NCBI GenBank assembly: GCA_036874045.1
Contig: CM072336.1
Span: 12,953,001-13,017,000 of the forward strand
Direction: 5' to 3'
DNA from: Cymodocea nodosa
Lineage: Eukaryota; Streptophyta; Magnoliopsida; Alismatales; Cymodoceaceae
DNA length: 64,000 bases
A program made the translations under genes and the position numbers. Each line of letters starts with the position of its first letter. Position 1 is the stretch's first letter. This document shows positions 1 through 9,228 of the stretch, one piece after another. Below the pieces are notes generated by a model, which was not told the DNA's origin, searched no databases, and was given only the letters and a program-made list of their open reading frames with translations.

Positions 1-118
1 TTAAAGCATATAATAGTGCAATTATAACATAATGACTTAATTCTCATATGATAAGCTAAATATTATGCAATTAACCATCATTTAACCGTTAATATTATGC
101 ACTTTTTCATTCTAAACA
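1..118 (-). repeat. Athila LTR start (3' LTR, cut by window edge)
   Basis: The reverse complement begins TGTTTAGAATG and matches the first 118 bases of the LTRs at 2658, 12119, 49842 and 57357. The polypurine tract lies immediately to its right on the plus strand, as expected for the 3' LTR of a minus-strand element. Confidence 0.85.
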
Positions 119-1430
119 CTTCCCCCATACTTAAATTTTGCTAGTCCCTTAGCAAACTGAGATCTAATTAATTGATCTTTCTAAAGTGCTAGATTTAATT
201 CTTCATTTTGTTCTTCTTTAGAGTAATAAATTAGATTACTATATAGATATTCTATATGCTTCAATAATCTATTTTAGGTTTGTTTTCTCCTCTTCAACCC
301 GCAAATATATTTAGAATATATGTAAATTACATACAAAATATATTAGCATCACATAAGTGTTAATTATATTATCATTTGTTCTTCTTTTCATCATATGTCA
401 TCTTGAATTTTCCAATAAGATTTCCAAAATAAATTTCAACAACATATGAATCAAAACACAATCCAATTCAATATGATTAAGACAAGTAGAATAAAGAATT
501 GTATCTCAAATAAACAACTTCAAAAGTTTATTCTAGATTCATATTTCAGCAATTTTAGATAACAAAAAATATACTCGATTCAAAAGATATCTGTATTTCA
601 CAAAACACTTGTATCTTTTCAGAACAGTATATGTATTTTTGTACTTTAAAAGTTAATTTGACAAGCTTGAATCATACAAGAGCTTTCTAGTGTATCCATG
701 TATCGAGCCTTCAGTCAACAATCCCAGATCTGATCAGGATCTTAGGTTGCTAGATTTAAAGAGTCCTTTTTCAGGTCAACAATCCTTATATACTTATCTG
801 CTCAAGTACAAAAGGCTCATGATCAAACAAGTCAATAAACTCTCAAAGCTTTTCTCTCTCTCTTTTTTTTTTTTTTTCTTTTCAACATAGTATATGTACG
901 TATTTCATTAATACAGATGTAATAAAACACTAATCTCATATAGTCCTGCTTCTATTATTTATTGAAAATATGAATCCATATCAATAAGCTCATACTTTTT
1001 TCTATAGTTTAATAAGATCTACACATAAATCATTCTACAAGTTTAATTAGTCAAATTAAATGTATCTTTGATCATATGTGTTTCATTTAATCTAAAAATC
1101 AACATTTCAGCTCTTTCAGGACTTCAGATAATTTACTAAGTTTTAGTTAAGCATTCTGATTTCATTTTAAAATCGTGAAATTGTTAAACTCATAAAATTC
1201 AGCAACAACATAAGATATTATATCTAGATTTGCATAAATAGTAAATTCTATAACATCTTATATAGCATTCTAAATATAACATTCAAGTAGTTACAGTTCT
1301 TAAAAAAATTTACAGTCTCAATTATCGGATAGTTATAGCAAATTCATAAAAATTTTCGATTTCCACAAAACTTCGCAGTACCATTCTAATTCCTTTAATT
1401 AACAAACTTACATGGCTGTTACTTTAATTA

Positions 1431-1450
1431 CCCCCCCCCCCCCCCCCCCC
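1431..1450. repeat. C-homopolymer of about 18-20 bases (expanded internal polypurine-like tract)
   Basis: An uninterrupted run of C on the plus strand. On the element's sense strand it is a G-run followed by GTAATTAAAGTAAC, the position where sibling copies have 6-10 G (near 10811, 39153 and 56021). Length may be slippage during replication or an assembly artefact. Confidence 0.8.
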
Positions 1451-1751
1451 ATACCTATTGTTTCGCATTGTCCTCAATGTAAAAGATTTGACAATAAATA
1501 CAGTAATTGTAGCAGACATGAATATTGTTTCGTTGACTTAGCATCTAACTCAACGAACTGAATTCCTTGAGTTAATGAATAACTCCACGAATTGAGTTTA
1601 AATCTAAGTTCAAGATAAGTAATCAATTACATACCTTGTGTCGTTTGTATCTCTTTCGGTATATTCTAATTTTTTTGATTCTGAAAAGCTTTTCATTCAC
1701 AGATAAAAGTCGAATATATAACAAAATAACATTTAACAGATATTGATAAAT

Positions 1752-1837
1752 CAGTGTTTTGTGTGGAACCCAGGTTCCTATGCCTTTGGTGGCTCACAAG
1801 CAAGCCAGTTGGTTTCCCAGAACAGATACCAACAAAC
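1752..1837 (-). other. Conserved 3'-UTR block of the Athila family
   Basis: About 85 bases nearly unchanged in every copy (10496-10578, 38815-38898, 55703-55786 on plus; 31113-31200 on minus), although neighbouring UTR has drifted. It contains a small possible stem TGGCT/AGCCA around TGCTTGTG and the phrase CCAAAGGCATAGG. It may be an RNA signal such as export, packaging or 3'-end formation; the function is unknown. Confidence 0.6.
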
Positions 1838-1920
1838 AAGATTGATATTTTGTTTGTTTTTTTTTTTTCTAAAAATAAATGCAAAATACACACAAGATTA
1901 AAAGCATAGAATTATAATGT

Positions 1921-2657
1921 AAGAATATGATTGAAAAGTAGTAACAAATGGAATAAACGTGTCTGTCTAAGCAAACTTTTTAGGCATAATTCTTCTTGCT
2001 ATTAATTCTGTTTTAATGCAATTCGTGTTCCTTTTTAATTTGTAAACTTGTAGTATGTTATCAATATTAAATACAAGTGTATTACCATTAATGAAATGAA
2101 ATGCAGAAAGGGATCCTTTTTGGTTCCAAGATAATGTAGCTGTTATTATTTCTACATCTATTTCAATATATTCTTCTTCCTACTTCCATTCATTTATGTC
2201 TTTCATAATCCATATTTGAAATTTCATCAATTCATCCCACCATCTTATTAGACATAAAGTAGGATCATCATATTCATTATACCACATCTCTATTTGAATT
2301 TTATCATATTCTACAGATGGTGGTTTAGCTATTTCTCTCGATATAGGTAATATTTCTATAAAATCATCATCATAACTATCTATGCTTACTATGTATAAAT
2401 CAGATCTAAATGCAACTGATATATCTATGACTAGATATATATATCCATCAAGTATGACATGTATGCTGTTAATTAATGATTTCTGTCCTAGATATATCAT
2501 AGTGTTTTCAGTCCAAGATCTATTCAGAAAATTATACACACTTAAGTATAAATCTTCATCCCAATTTCCAGTAGGTCTCCAATAATATAATTTTTCAGGA
2601 ATGATCAAATTTTTATCAGAAAATATTAAAGCTGACCCACAATTTTCAGTTGGTACT
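1921..2657 (-). pseudogene. F-box/FBA-like accessory gene, 3' part (minus-strand Athila)
   Basis: Minus-strand reading gives the C-terminal two-thirds of the same protein as at 9229-10368 and 54433-55569, with landmarks such as KLYYWRPTGNW, NFLNRSW, HVILDGYIYLV and LIRWWDELMKFQIW. These look like the F-box-associated repeat region of plant F-box proteins. The N-terminal F-box is absent because copy A inserted here. Degraded. Confidence 0.75.
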
Positions 2658-3009
2658 TGTTTAGAATGAAAAAGTGCATATTATTAACAGTTAAATGATG
2701 GTTAATTGCATAATATTTAGCTTATCATATGAGAATTAAGCCATTATGTTATAATTGCACTGTTATATGCTTTAATTGAAGAATCTGCTTAATTTGGGGG
2801 AATTAATGTTAATTTAGTACATTTCTGAACTGTCGGTAAGTTGCAGGCTGTGAAATTCTTAAGTATCCAAATTTTCTGATATTTCGGACAGTTATGTTTA
2901 ACATACTGAACATATTCGGACAGTTATGTTTAACAGACCGAACATGTATCAGATAGTTATGTTTAAATTGCCGAACAATTATGTTTTGAGAGAATAGTTT
3001 ATTATTTCC

Positions 3010-3425
3010 TGAAGTACACGTGTTGAAACCATAATATATGACTTAAGTGAACTTTCGGTGAGTTATCTATAACTATCTGAAATTGCAGCTGGGCATCGGA
3101 TAGTTAGCCATGTAACTCTCCGAAATCTCTTTTTATTTAGAAAATAGCTGAGGACACGTGTCATGTTCTGGGAAAGTGACTTAAGTGGATTTTCAATGAG
3201 TTATCTGTAACTATCCGAAATGCATCTGAGCATCAGATAGTTAACTCCGTAACTCTTTGAAATGTTATTTTATGATTAAACTACTGCTGGCATGTGTCGA
3301 GATTTGGTAGATTTACTTAAGTTATATATCGATGAGTTATCTGTAACTATCCGAAATGCATCTAAGCATCAGATAGTTAAGTTTATAAGTATCCAAAATG
3401 CACCTGAGCATCGGATCGTTCGATT
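3010..3425 (+). repeat. Imperfect tandem repeats of about 130 bp with dyads, in LTR U3
   Basis: The unit begins near GACTTAAGTG, passes through a GAGTTATCTGTAACTATCCG segment and ends with CATCGGATAGTT. AACTATCCGA and TCGGATAGTT form a 10-bp inverted pair with about 14 bases between. Dyads lie near 3080, 3210, 3345 and, weaker, 3390. The block is present in the long-LTR copies at 12400-12830 and, reversed, at 28850-29260, but is missing from the short LTRs of copy E. Confidence 0.7.
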
Positions 3426-3677
3426 TATGCATGTGTTGAATTTAAATGCTTTAGTATATCACGTGAGATGCACATGTTTAACTCGTTAAGTTAGCATAAT
3501 TGTACGTGTTGAGTTACATGAATACACACTAAGGTAATGCATTATGTTAGCGGCTTATTTCTTTATTGCACGTGTTTTATAGTTAAATCTATTTTCTAAT
3601 ATGCCATTGTAGCGGTTGTAGGAACAAACAGTTGAAAGAGAAAAACCATGTTTGCATGTATTGCACAGGGAAAGAAA

Positions 3678-4004
3678 TCATCGCTGTTGATATGAATGAA
3701 GGAAATCCAACTGACCATTCAGGTAGAAGCAGTTACTACTAAAGAAATATAAAAGAAAAGAAGAAAAAAAGAAGAGGTGTGATCGATAGGCGGATAGTGT
3801 GTGTAGAGGAGGATGAGCGTCGCAATTCTCTGAAGTTCCACACCAACAATCATCATCACCATCACCATTATCACCACCATAATCACCAACCATCGGAGGT
3901 CTGTGAGGATACTTGTCTGATGTCGGGTCGATTCCGTGCCAAACATAGTGCCTGACAACCACTGTGAGGAGTGATCGCGTCGCAGGAAGGGAAGCCATTT
4001 TCAC
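3678..4004 (-). other. Antisense, GC-richer open frame inside the Athila LTR (108 codons)
   Basis: Minus-strand frame with the phrases KMASLPATRSLLT, PTSDKYPHRPP and a run of G/D before CWCGTSENCDAHPP. The same frame recurs at 13083-13424 (-), 28277-28618 (+, inside a minus LTR) and, shorter, at 15364, 41408 and 50490. It could be a captured piece of a host gene or a chance frame in a GC-rich segment. I recognise no family, and function is not claimed. Confidence 0.35.
3748..3755 (+). promoter_or_regulatory. Putative LTR promoter TATA box
   Basis: TATAAAAG in the sense orientation, about 1.1 kb before the LTR end. The same octamer in the same setting (GAAATATAAAAGAAAAGAAG) occurs in the other Athila LTRs at 13153 and 50502. 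Transcription would start about 30 bases downstream. This is inferred from motif and conservation only. Confidence 0.5.
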
Positions 4005-4920
4005 TAAGCGCCGACTTATATTTTAGGAGATCATAAAGCTTTTAGCCTTGGCTTTGGGTTGATGCTTGTATGCTGAAGAGAGGATCATCTTGCAATTCTG
4101 GATTCGCGATTCTATAGGGAGAGGAGACAGAATTGTAAGTGGTTTAATTTTCAGTGGTGTAATCGCGTTGCAAGTAGTGTTAGAAGTATTTACTATCAAG
4201 TGAGATTACTTTACATTTCTCCTTTCGCCCATTCCCATGTTCATATTAAAACAAAAAACACAAAAAACAATTTATTTATGTTTTTATGTTGTATTTGAGT
4301 GTTGTATTGTTTGTGTTGTATCGTGATTAATGTATCTTTGTTAGTGTGTGATTGTTTTATATTTATTTTAGTTTTACAATTTACTGAAATTGGTTTGTAC
4401 AAAAGACTTAAAGATTTTAATGGTTACTGTTTGAATTATCCGAATGTTAGTATTGCTTAATGATAAATCCAATGTTAACTAACATTAAAGAGCTTAATTG
4501 ATGTTATTTACAATCTGTGGAATCGCCCAATGGTTGGCTGAATTCCTTTGTAAATAGTAGTATTAAAAAGAAAAGACAGGCTCATGGAGTTAATTTAAGT
4601 CCACGAGGTTAGTCCGTTCAGTTAACTGTAATTCAACAGAGAGCTTATTGAATATATAAATTTGATTATTAACTAACGAACAGTTCTCAAATTCTTCAGC
4701 AATTCCCTATGGGATCGACCTATACTTGCACACTAATACAATAGACACTGTGCACTTGCAGTTAAAGTACAAATTTGAATTAATATCTAAATTGTATTAA
4801 AGGTTGTTTGTTTACTTCTAAAAGAAAGAATAGGCATAAAGATAAAGTAACTAAGTAAAAATAGAAGTAACAAATCCAAGTTTTTCTAGTGTAGTGCTGG
4901 GAAAATGCAAACAAGTTTTA

Positions 4921-4938
4921 TGGCGCCGTTGTTGGGGA
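4921..4938 (+). other. Primer-binding site, tRNA-Asp type
   Basis: TGGCGCCGTTGTTGGGGA lies 7 bases after the LTR end and is complementary, with small differences, to the 3' end of plant tRNA-Asp. This primer is typical of Athila elements. Confidence 0.8.
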
Positions 4939-5047
4939 ATTGACTTGACTTGAATTGAATTGAATAGAATTGAATTAATATAAGCAATTGTTAGAGGTGT
5001 TTTGTTTTAATAGCTAGAGTTGTATGTTTTCTTTTGTAATTGAGAAT

Positions 5048-5458
5048 ATGGCATATGCTTATGCTAAAAGATTTCTGAAACCTGTAATTAGCATATGTGA
5101 ATTCTGGAATTCTGAAGTATATGACATTTCTGACTGTTTGGAACTGAGACGTTTACAGATGGTTAGATCTTATGAACAACAAATGAATTATCCTTAGTAT
5201 AACAGATCCGAGTATGAGAATCCTATAGTTTACCCAAGTAATGGTCAGTATAGAATGTGTAATATGATGAGAGACACTGAAGTTTGGGATAGGTATGACA
5301 GACTAGAGCATAGTATAGAGCAAAATTTGGACAAATTGGAATACTTTATGTGTCAGCAACAAGAAGTCAACCAATTAAATTATAAGGAAGCATATTTAGA
5401 ACCTAAAAAGGATATAATGTGTGAAACTGAAAAAAACATAATGCATAAAGCTTATTGA
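5048..5458 (+). pseudogene. Gag zinc-knuckle (nucleocapsid) leader ORF, copy A
   Basis: The frame opens at an ATG about 110 bases after the primer site. Around residue 15-30 it carries what in the sister copy at 14463 reads CEFCNSEGH, part of a CX2CX4HX4C zinc knuckle, followed by a charged segment (YDRLEHSIEQNLDKLEYF) that may be helical. No capsid domain precedes it, unlike ordinary Athila gag; the capsid is encoded at 7860-9045 instead. The frame is followed directly by integrase C-terminal sequence. Broken. Confidence 0.6.
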
Positions 5459-5872
5459 GTATTAAAAACTCTGAACACTAATTTAAATTAAGCTGCTGAA
5501 AATAGAAAAATGCAATTAATTGAATTAGAAGAATTTAGAAATGAAGCTTATTCGAATACTGTAAGAGAAAAAGAAAAAATTAAATTTTGGCATTATAGAA
5601 AAATTATTCCTAAAAGCTTTGAAATAGGATAAGAAGTATATCTTTATATGGCTAGACTCCATAACCATCCGGGAAAACTAAAATCTAGATGGGTAGGACC
5701 TTACATAGTTCGAAATATTTACCCTTATGGAGCTATTGAAATTGAAAATCCTAAAAATCAGAATATATTTAAAGTAAATGGACAAAGACTGAAACCTATT
5801 CTGAAAACATCAAAAAGCTCATTTGGAATTATAGAAGAAGTTAGAGTAGAGGACTACTCGAGCTTTACTTAG
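5441..5872 (+). pseudogene. Integrase C-terminal part, copy A
   Basis: Reads KAYW.LKTLN, then EKEKIKFWH, then a segment EVYLYMARLHNHPGKLKSRW and GPYIVRNIYPYGAIEIENP. These are the hallmarks of the Ty3/gypsy integrase C-terminal domain, where 'HKAYWA' and 'KLKSRWxGP' are standard. The catalytic core is not seen in this copy. The close relative is at 31848-32305. An AT dinucleotide run (5896-5933) follows. Confidence 0.8.
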
Positions 5873-5895
5873 TAAGAAATTAGTTTTTTATGTTT

Positions 5896-5933
5896 ATAAA
5901 TATATATATATATATATATAAATATATATATAT
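5896..5933. repeat. AT microsatellite
   Basis: Runs of TA/AT after the integrase end of copy A. Low complexity, no coding signal. Confidence 0.85.
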
Positions 5934-5934
5934 G

Positions 5935-6300
5935 AAATATAAAAAGTCGTTGCAGTTCAATCGATTGGATCCATCGGTATGATCGGAACATAAAAAATAT
6001 GTATATTAATTTTCAGAAAAAAAAAATGTTGGTTTTACCGAAACATAGTATCGGTTCAATCGGGAAAAAAAAAATATAAATATTTTAGGTCTGACCGAGA
6101 CCTAATATCGGTTAAACCAGTAAAAAAAATAGAAAAACTATTATCTGTAGTATTTTATTATTATATCTGTTTGTATAGGAAGTTTGTTAAGTTATGCTTA
6201 ACTCAACGAGCTTACTTCGTTGAGTCTTGAGTTAGTCAACGAGCTTATTCCGTTGAGTTAACTATAACTCAACGGAGTACCGTAGCTAAGACCGCGGATA
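5935..6300 (+). repeat. Linker with CGGTT-n-AACCG dyads and ACTCAACG/CGTTGAGT dyads
   Basis: No gene. Short blocks repeat around TAGTATCGGTT and GGTTCAATCGG-like dyads (5945-6125), then the ACTCAACGAG...CGTTGAGT motif occurs several times at 6200-6280. The same linker lies at 32400-32820 in copy C and 51800-52110 in copy E. It may be a regulatory region for the genes downstream of integrase. Confidence 0.6.
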
Positions 6301-6344
6301 AAATAATAATAGTTGGATTGGAAAATGACCTGATTACCTACCTG

Positions 6345-6459
6345 AACTTAGGGCTTATTTAAACTAAAACCTAGGGTTTTGGGGGCATTATCCAGCAAAT
6401 CATTTAGAATCTAGAATAGTAGAAATCAGAGCGATTCCATGTTATTGTGTAACTCGACG
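6345..6459 (+). promoter_or_regulatory. Putative internal promoter of ORF X, copy A
   Basis: A TATTTAAA box at about 6355 and a telobox-like CCTAGGGTTT at about 6370-6381 lie 80-105 bases before the ATG of ORF X (6460). Teloboxes and TATA boxes are common in plant promoters. The arrangement recurs at 32915-33024 (TTATTTATAC, TTAGGGTTT). Motif-based inference. Confidence 0.45.
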
Positions 6460-6846
6460 ATGAGGAAGATGACGCCCAAGTTCTAGGAAGAGGCAGTGGA
6501 TACCGCACAGTTTCTGAGGGAATCTGAAGAATGGCACACGCGGCAAAAGATCCAAAATACAACAAGAGAGAAAGAGCTACAAAAGGTAGAATCAGAACTC
6601 TTTAACTTGAGGAAAATTTTGGTTGAGTTAGAAATACAGATACCACAGATAATGGAGACATGGATTAGAGTGACAACTAAAATTGCAGTAAGTAAAGAAA
6701 GAAAAATCTAGCCAAACAATGAAGTAACCTTAGAGCTAATTCAGTGTAAAGCCAAATTATGGTTTAAGAAACGCATTGCTGGTCATGCAAGATGGGAAAT
6801 ATGGCAGCAGCAAAGAAGTAGATGAAGTTAGGCATAGAGATTAAAT
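6460..6846 (+). pseudogene. ORF X remnant (accessory gene after integrase), copy A
   Basis: Starts MRKMTPKF like the longer copy at 33025-35245, continues with a charged, probably coiled segment (REKELQKVESELFNLRK) and ends with the same last codons before a conserved TAAATTGTATTGTTCGTCTAC. The conserved central domain present in the 33025 copy is not seen here. Broken and short. Confidence 0.65.
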
Positions 6847-7595
6847 TGTATTGTTCGTCTACTTATGTAAAATTGTATGATGTACTTGTAATGTAATTGA
6901 TTCTTATTAATGAATGTAAATTTTTTAGATGCAATTTTCATACGTGTTTTGGATGTGAAAATGAATGGAATGTATTGACTGTTATACATATTTTGTGAAA
7001 TATTATGGAAGAATGTTTAACAGATTTACAATTTGCTGAATGATAGGATAAATGCTTAAAAATTTCTACATGTTGCAAGGAAAAATGTAAATTTTGCATA
7101 ACATAAAATGACCTGTAAGTTAAATCTTTATATAATGTTCAGATTTAAACGAATTTTAATCAGAATGATGCATTAATGACATAGATTTAACTTTATTTCA
7201 ATTAGCAGAATGAAAAAAAAAAAAAAAACAAAGAGGAACTTATGAGAGTAAAACTTAGAGGTTGCCAAGTGTTAACTCAACGAAGTTAGTCCTTGGAGTT
7301 AACAACAGTAACCGACTATGTTTTGTTGAGTTATTTGTAACTCAACGAGGTTAGTTATTGGATTAAGCAGAATGGTTTTTTTTTTTTTTAACCATGAATG
7401 AAACTTCGTCGATTTAGCGGTTACCAAAATTTGAAATTAGTAGTGGTACACGTACCCATAAAAATAGGAACCACGATGCACGTTGCAAGACACGTTCTTG
7501 CAACGAGATTTAGTCACTTTATGAATGTGTAGTATATATATAAAATAGAATGTTATTTACGAGTTACCAACACTTTTAAAAGAAAGGAGAAAGCG
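6847..7595 (+). promoter_or_regulatory. Spacer between ORF X and capsid gene, with putative capsid promoter
   Basis: AT-rich and without genes up to about 7240. Then come AACTCAACG/CGTTGAGTT dyads (7270-7355), the perfect inverted repeat GTTGCAAG-n7-CTTGCAAC (about 7481-7503) and a TATATATA box near 7531. These signals recur before the capsid gene in copy C (35690-36070, weaker) and twice in copy E (52372-52851). I infer a separate promoter for the capsid gene. Confidence 0.45.
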
Positions 7596-9045
7596 TTGGA
7601 GGAACTAGAAGGAGAAGCAGCTGATTCAACTTCATTCGACAACAAATATTTATTGAATGGAAAGCTTCAGACTGGTATAAAATTAATCTTCTGCTATTTA
7701 TTTATGAGTACATGGATCCGTTCTCCTAGCACTAAACGATTAGTAAGAACACCTACCCAGGAATTTTCGTCGCAGAGGAGTACTGAAAAATTTTCTGAAC
7801 TGAACTTTCACGAAATTCTTTGGGATGTAGTTAACCTTTCTATAAAAGAGAACGTAGAAATGGCTGCTCCAGTAGAAAAACCATTAGGAGAGATTCTGTA
7901 TCCTGAATTAATTGATGAACCTTCATGTATTCGATTGCCAAACTTTGAGGGAGATAGGTTTGAACTGAAATCTAATTATATTAGTCAATTACCACATTTT
8001 CATGAATTAGAAAGAGAGGATGCCTATTATTTCCTTAGAGAATTTAACGAAGTTTGTCAAATGATGAAAATACCGAACATGAGTATAGATGCTATTAAAC
8101 GTAGATATATCCCTTTTTCTTTAAAAGACAGCTAAGAGATTGTTATATACTCTATCGCCTGATTCAATTTCTACATGGACTGAATTTTACTCTATTTTTC
8201 TGGAAAAATATTATCCAACACATCAAATGATTAAAAAGAAGAAAGAAATATTAATGTGTAGCCAAAAATAGGGTGAATCATTCTAGAAATATTTTGAAAG
8301 ATTTAAAGATTTATTGACTCAATGTCCACATCATGCAATGAGTAAAGCATAATTAATAGGTATAATTTATGAAGGCATAGATGTTTGGACAAAATCTTTA
8401 TTAGAATCTACTTGTCAAAATGGATTTTTAATGTTATGTAGTGAAGAAGCATGGGCATATTTAGAAAAATTTGCAAAAAGAACTGCACAGTGGAAAAACT
8501 CGGCTGAAGCTATTGCAGATAAAAAAATATTGCCAAGAGGAATGCATGAAATAGATTCAAATACTATGCTTGAGGTGAAATTAAATGAATTAACAAAGAA
8601 AATAGAAGAGTTATCATTAAATGAAAAGCTAGCAGAAAAGAATGCAAACATAAATGACTTAGATATTATTTATGCTAGAAACTAGAGAGATAACTTGGGA
8701 AATTCTTATCATCCTAATTGGAGAAATCACCCAAATTTATCTTAGAGAAACAACAATTTTCAAGGAGGAGAAAATATAAACGAGAAGAAGATAAGTTATG
8801 AAGCATTAATTGAACAAGGATCTAGAATAGAGAAATTAGAAAAGATAATCCAACAATTAAACAATCGTCTAGATTTTGTATTTGGAAATGTTGCAGTTCA
8901 AAATCAAAATAGAAATTTACCACTTAGACAAAAGGAACCAATGGAAGTTAGACCTACTGGAGGATTGCCAATACAAGCAATACCTAACCCTATCAATAGA
9001 TCTGTTAATGAAATTGATACCTCTTCTTGGAGGGTAGCTGAATGA
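7596..9045 (+). pseudogene. Gag capsid gene placed 3' of integrase, copy A
   Basis: From the ATG at 7860 the frame gives MAAPVEKPLGEILYP, then the Athila retrotransposon-gag (capsid) domain: LPNFEGDRFELKSNYI, LEREDAYYFLREFNEVCQM, SIDAIKRRYIPF, LYTLSPDSISTW, YFERFKDLLTQCPHH. Next come a helical stretch (LNELTKKIEELSLNEK), an NPNWRNHPNLSW segment typical of Athila Gag tails, and a closing coil. A short leader frame starts at 7596, and a GT...AG pair between it and the capsid suggests an intron. No zinc knuckle is found here; it lies at 5048. Several breaks. Confidence 0.8.
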
Positions 9046-9228
9046 AGCAGTATTCTGAAGCAACTATCTGTATGTATATATGTTTTTATTTATAGTTAAT
9101 CGTAGAGTTAATTTTTAACTCAACGAACTTAGTCCGTTGAGTTATACCTTAACTCCATGAGGGTGTGCAGTAGTTATGTTAATTTTTGTCTCTACTAAAT
9201 TTTTGTTTGTGTTATACAGAATTGACAA
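9046..9228 (+). promoter_or_regulatory. Spacer before the F-box gene, with dyad and splice-acceptor-like site
   Basis: Contains the dyad AACTCAACG-AACTTAGTC-CGTTGAGTT (about 9118-9145) and, just before the F-box ATG, TTTGTGTTATACAG, a good plant 3' splice site. A GTATGTATAT donor-like sequence lies at about 9070. Both recur in copies C (37560-37761) and E (54245-54432). The F-box may therefore be expressed by splicing. Confidence 0.4.

Larger units (their letters stand above)
119..1920 (-). other. 3' untranslated region of the minus-strand Athila, with polypurine tract
   Basis: No gene is seen. The polypurine tract (reverse of ATGGGGGAAG) is at about 119-131. The rest aligns with 10369-12118, 38700-40497 and 55570-57356. 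It includes a C-run of about 18-20 bases near 1431-1450, at the place where other copies carry a second G-run (internal polypurine-tract-like copy), and a strongly conserved block at 1752-1837. Short open frames here are not conserved between copies and are not called. Confidence 0.75.
1..2657 (-). mobile_element. Athila-type Ty3/gypsy fragment, 3' end, interrupted by a later Athila copy
   Basis: Read on the minus strand this piece holds the end of an Athila-type element: part of the F-box accessory gene (1921-2657), a long 3' untranslated stretch, the polypurine tract (about 119-131) and the first 118 bases of the 3' LTR, which continues beyond the window. The order and sequence match the 3' parts of the plus-strand copies at 9229-12118 and 54433-57356. 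At 2657/2658 the F-box gene is cut by the LTR of copy A, so this element was in place before copy A arrived. Broken; its other half is not seen on the far side of copy A, so later rearrangement is likely. Confidence 0.85.
2658..4913 (+). repeat. Athila 5' LTR (long subfamily, about 2.26 kb)
   Basis: Starts TGTTT and ends AAACA, followed by the tRNA-Asp primer site. Contents in order: an AT-rich start, a block of imperfect roughly 130-bp repeats with short dyads (about 3010-3425), G-box/ABRE-like ACGTGTC sites, a TATA box at 3748, a GC-richer stretch with an antisense open frame (3678-4004), and a 3' segment ending in the conserved CTAGTGTAGTGCTGGGAAAA. It matches 12119-14328 and the reverse of 27394-29599. 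Confidence 0.9.

Noticed and set aside
690-890. Short open frames in the Athila 3' UTR (also 11293-11562, 39628-39870)
   Set aside because: They fall in the same UTR segment on either strand, are rich in homopolymer-coded runs and are not kept as frames between copies.
3010-3425. LTR repeat array as a CRISPR array or satellite
   Set aside because: Units are imperfect, about 130 bp, confined to LTRs of a eukaryotic retroelement and without unique spacers.
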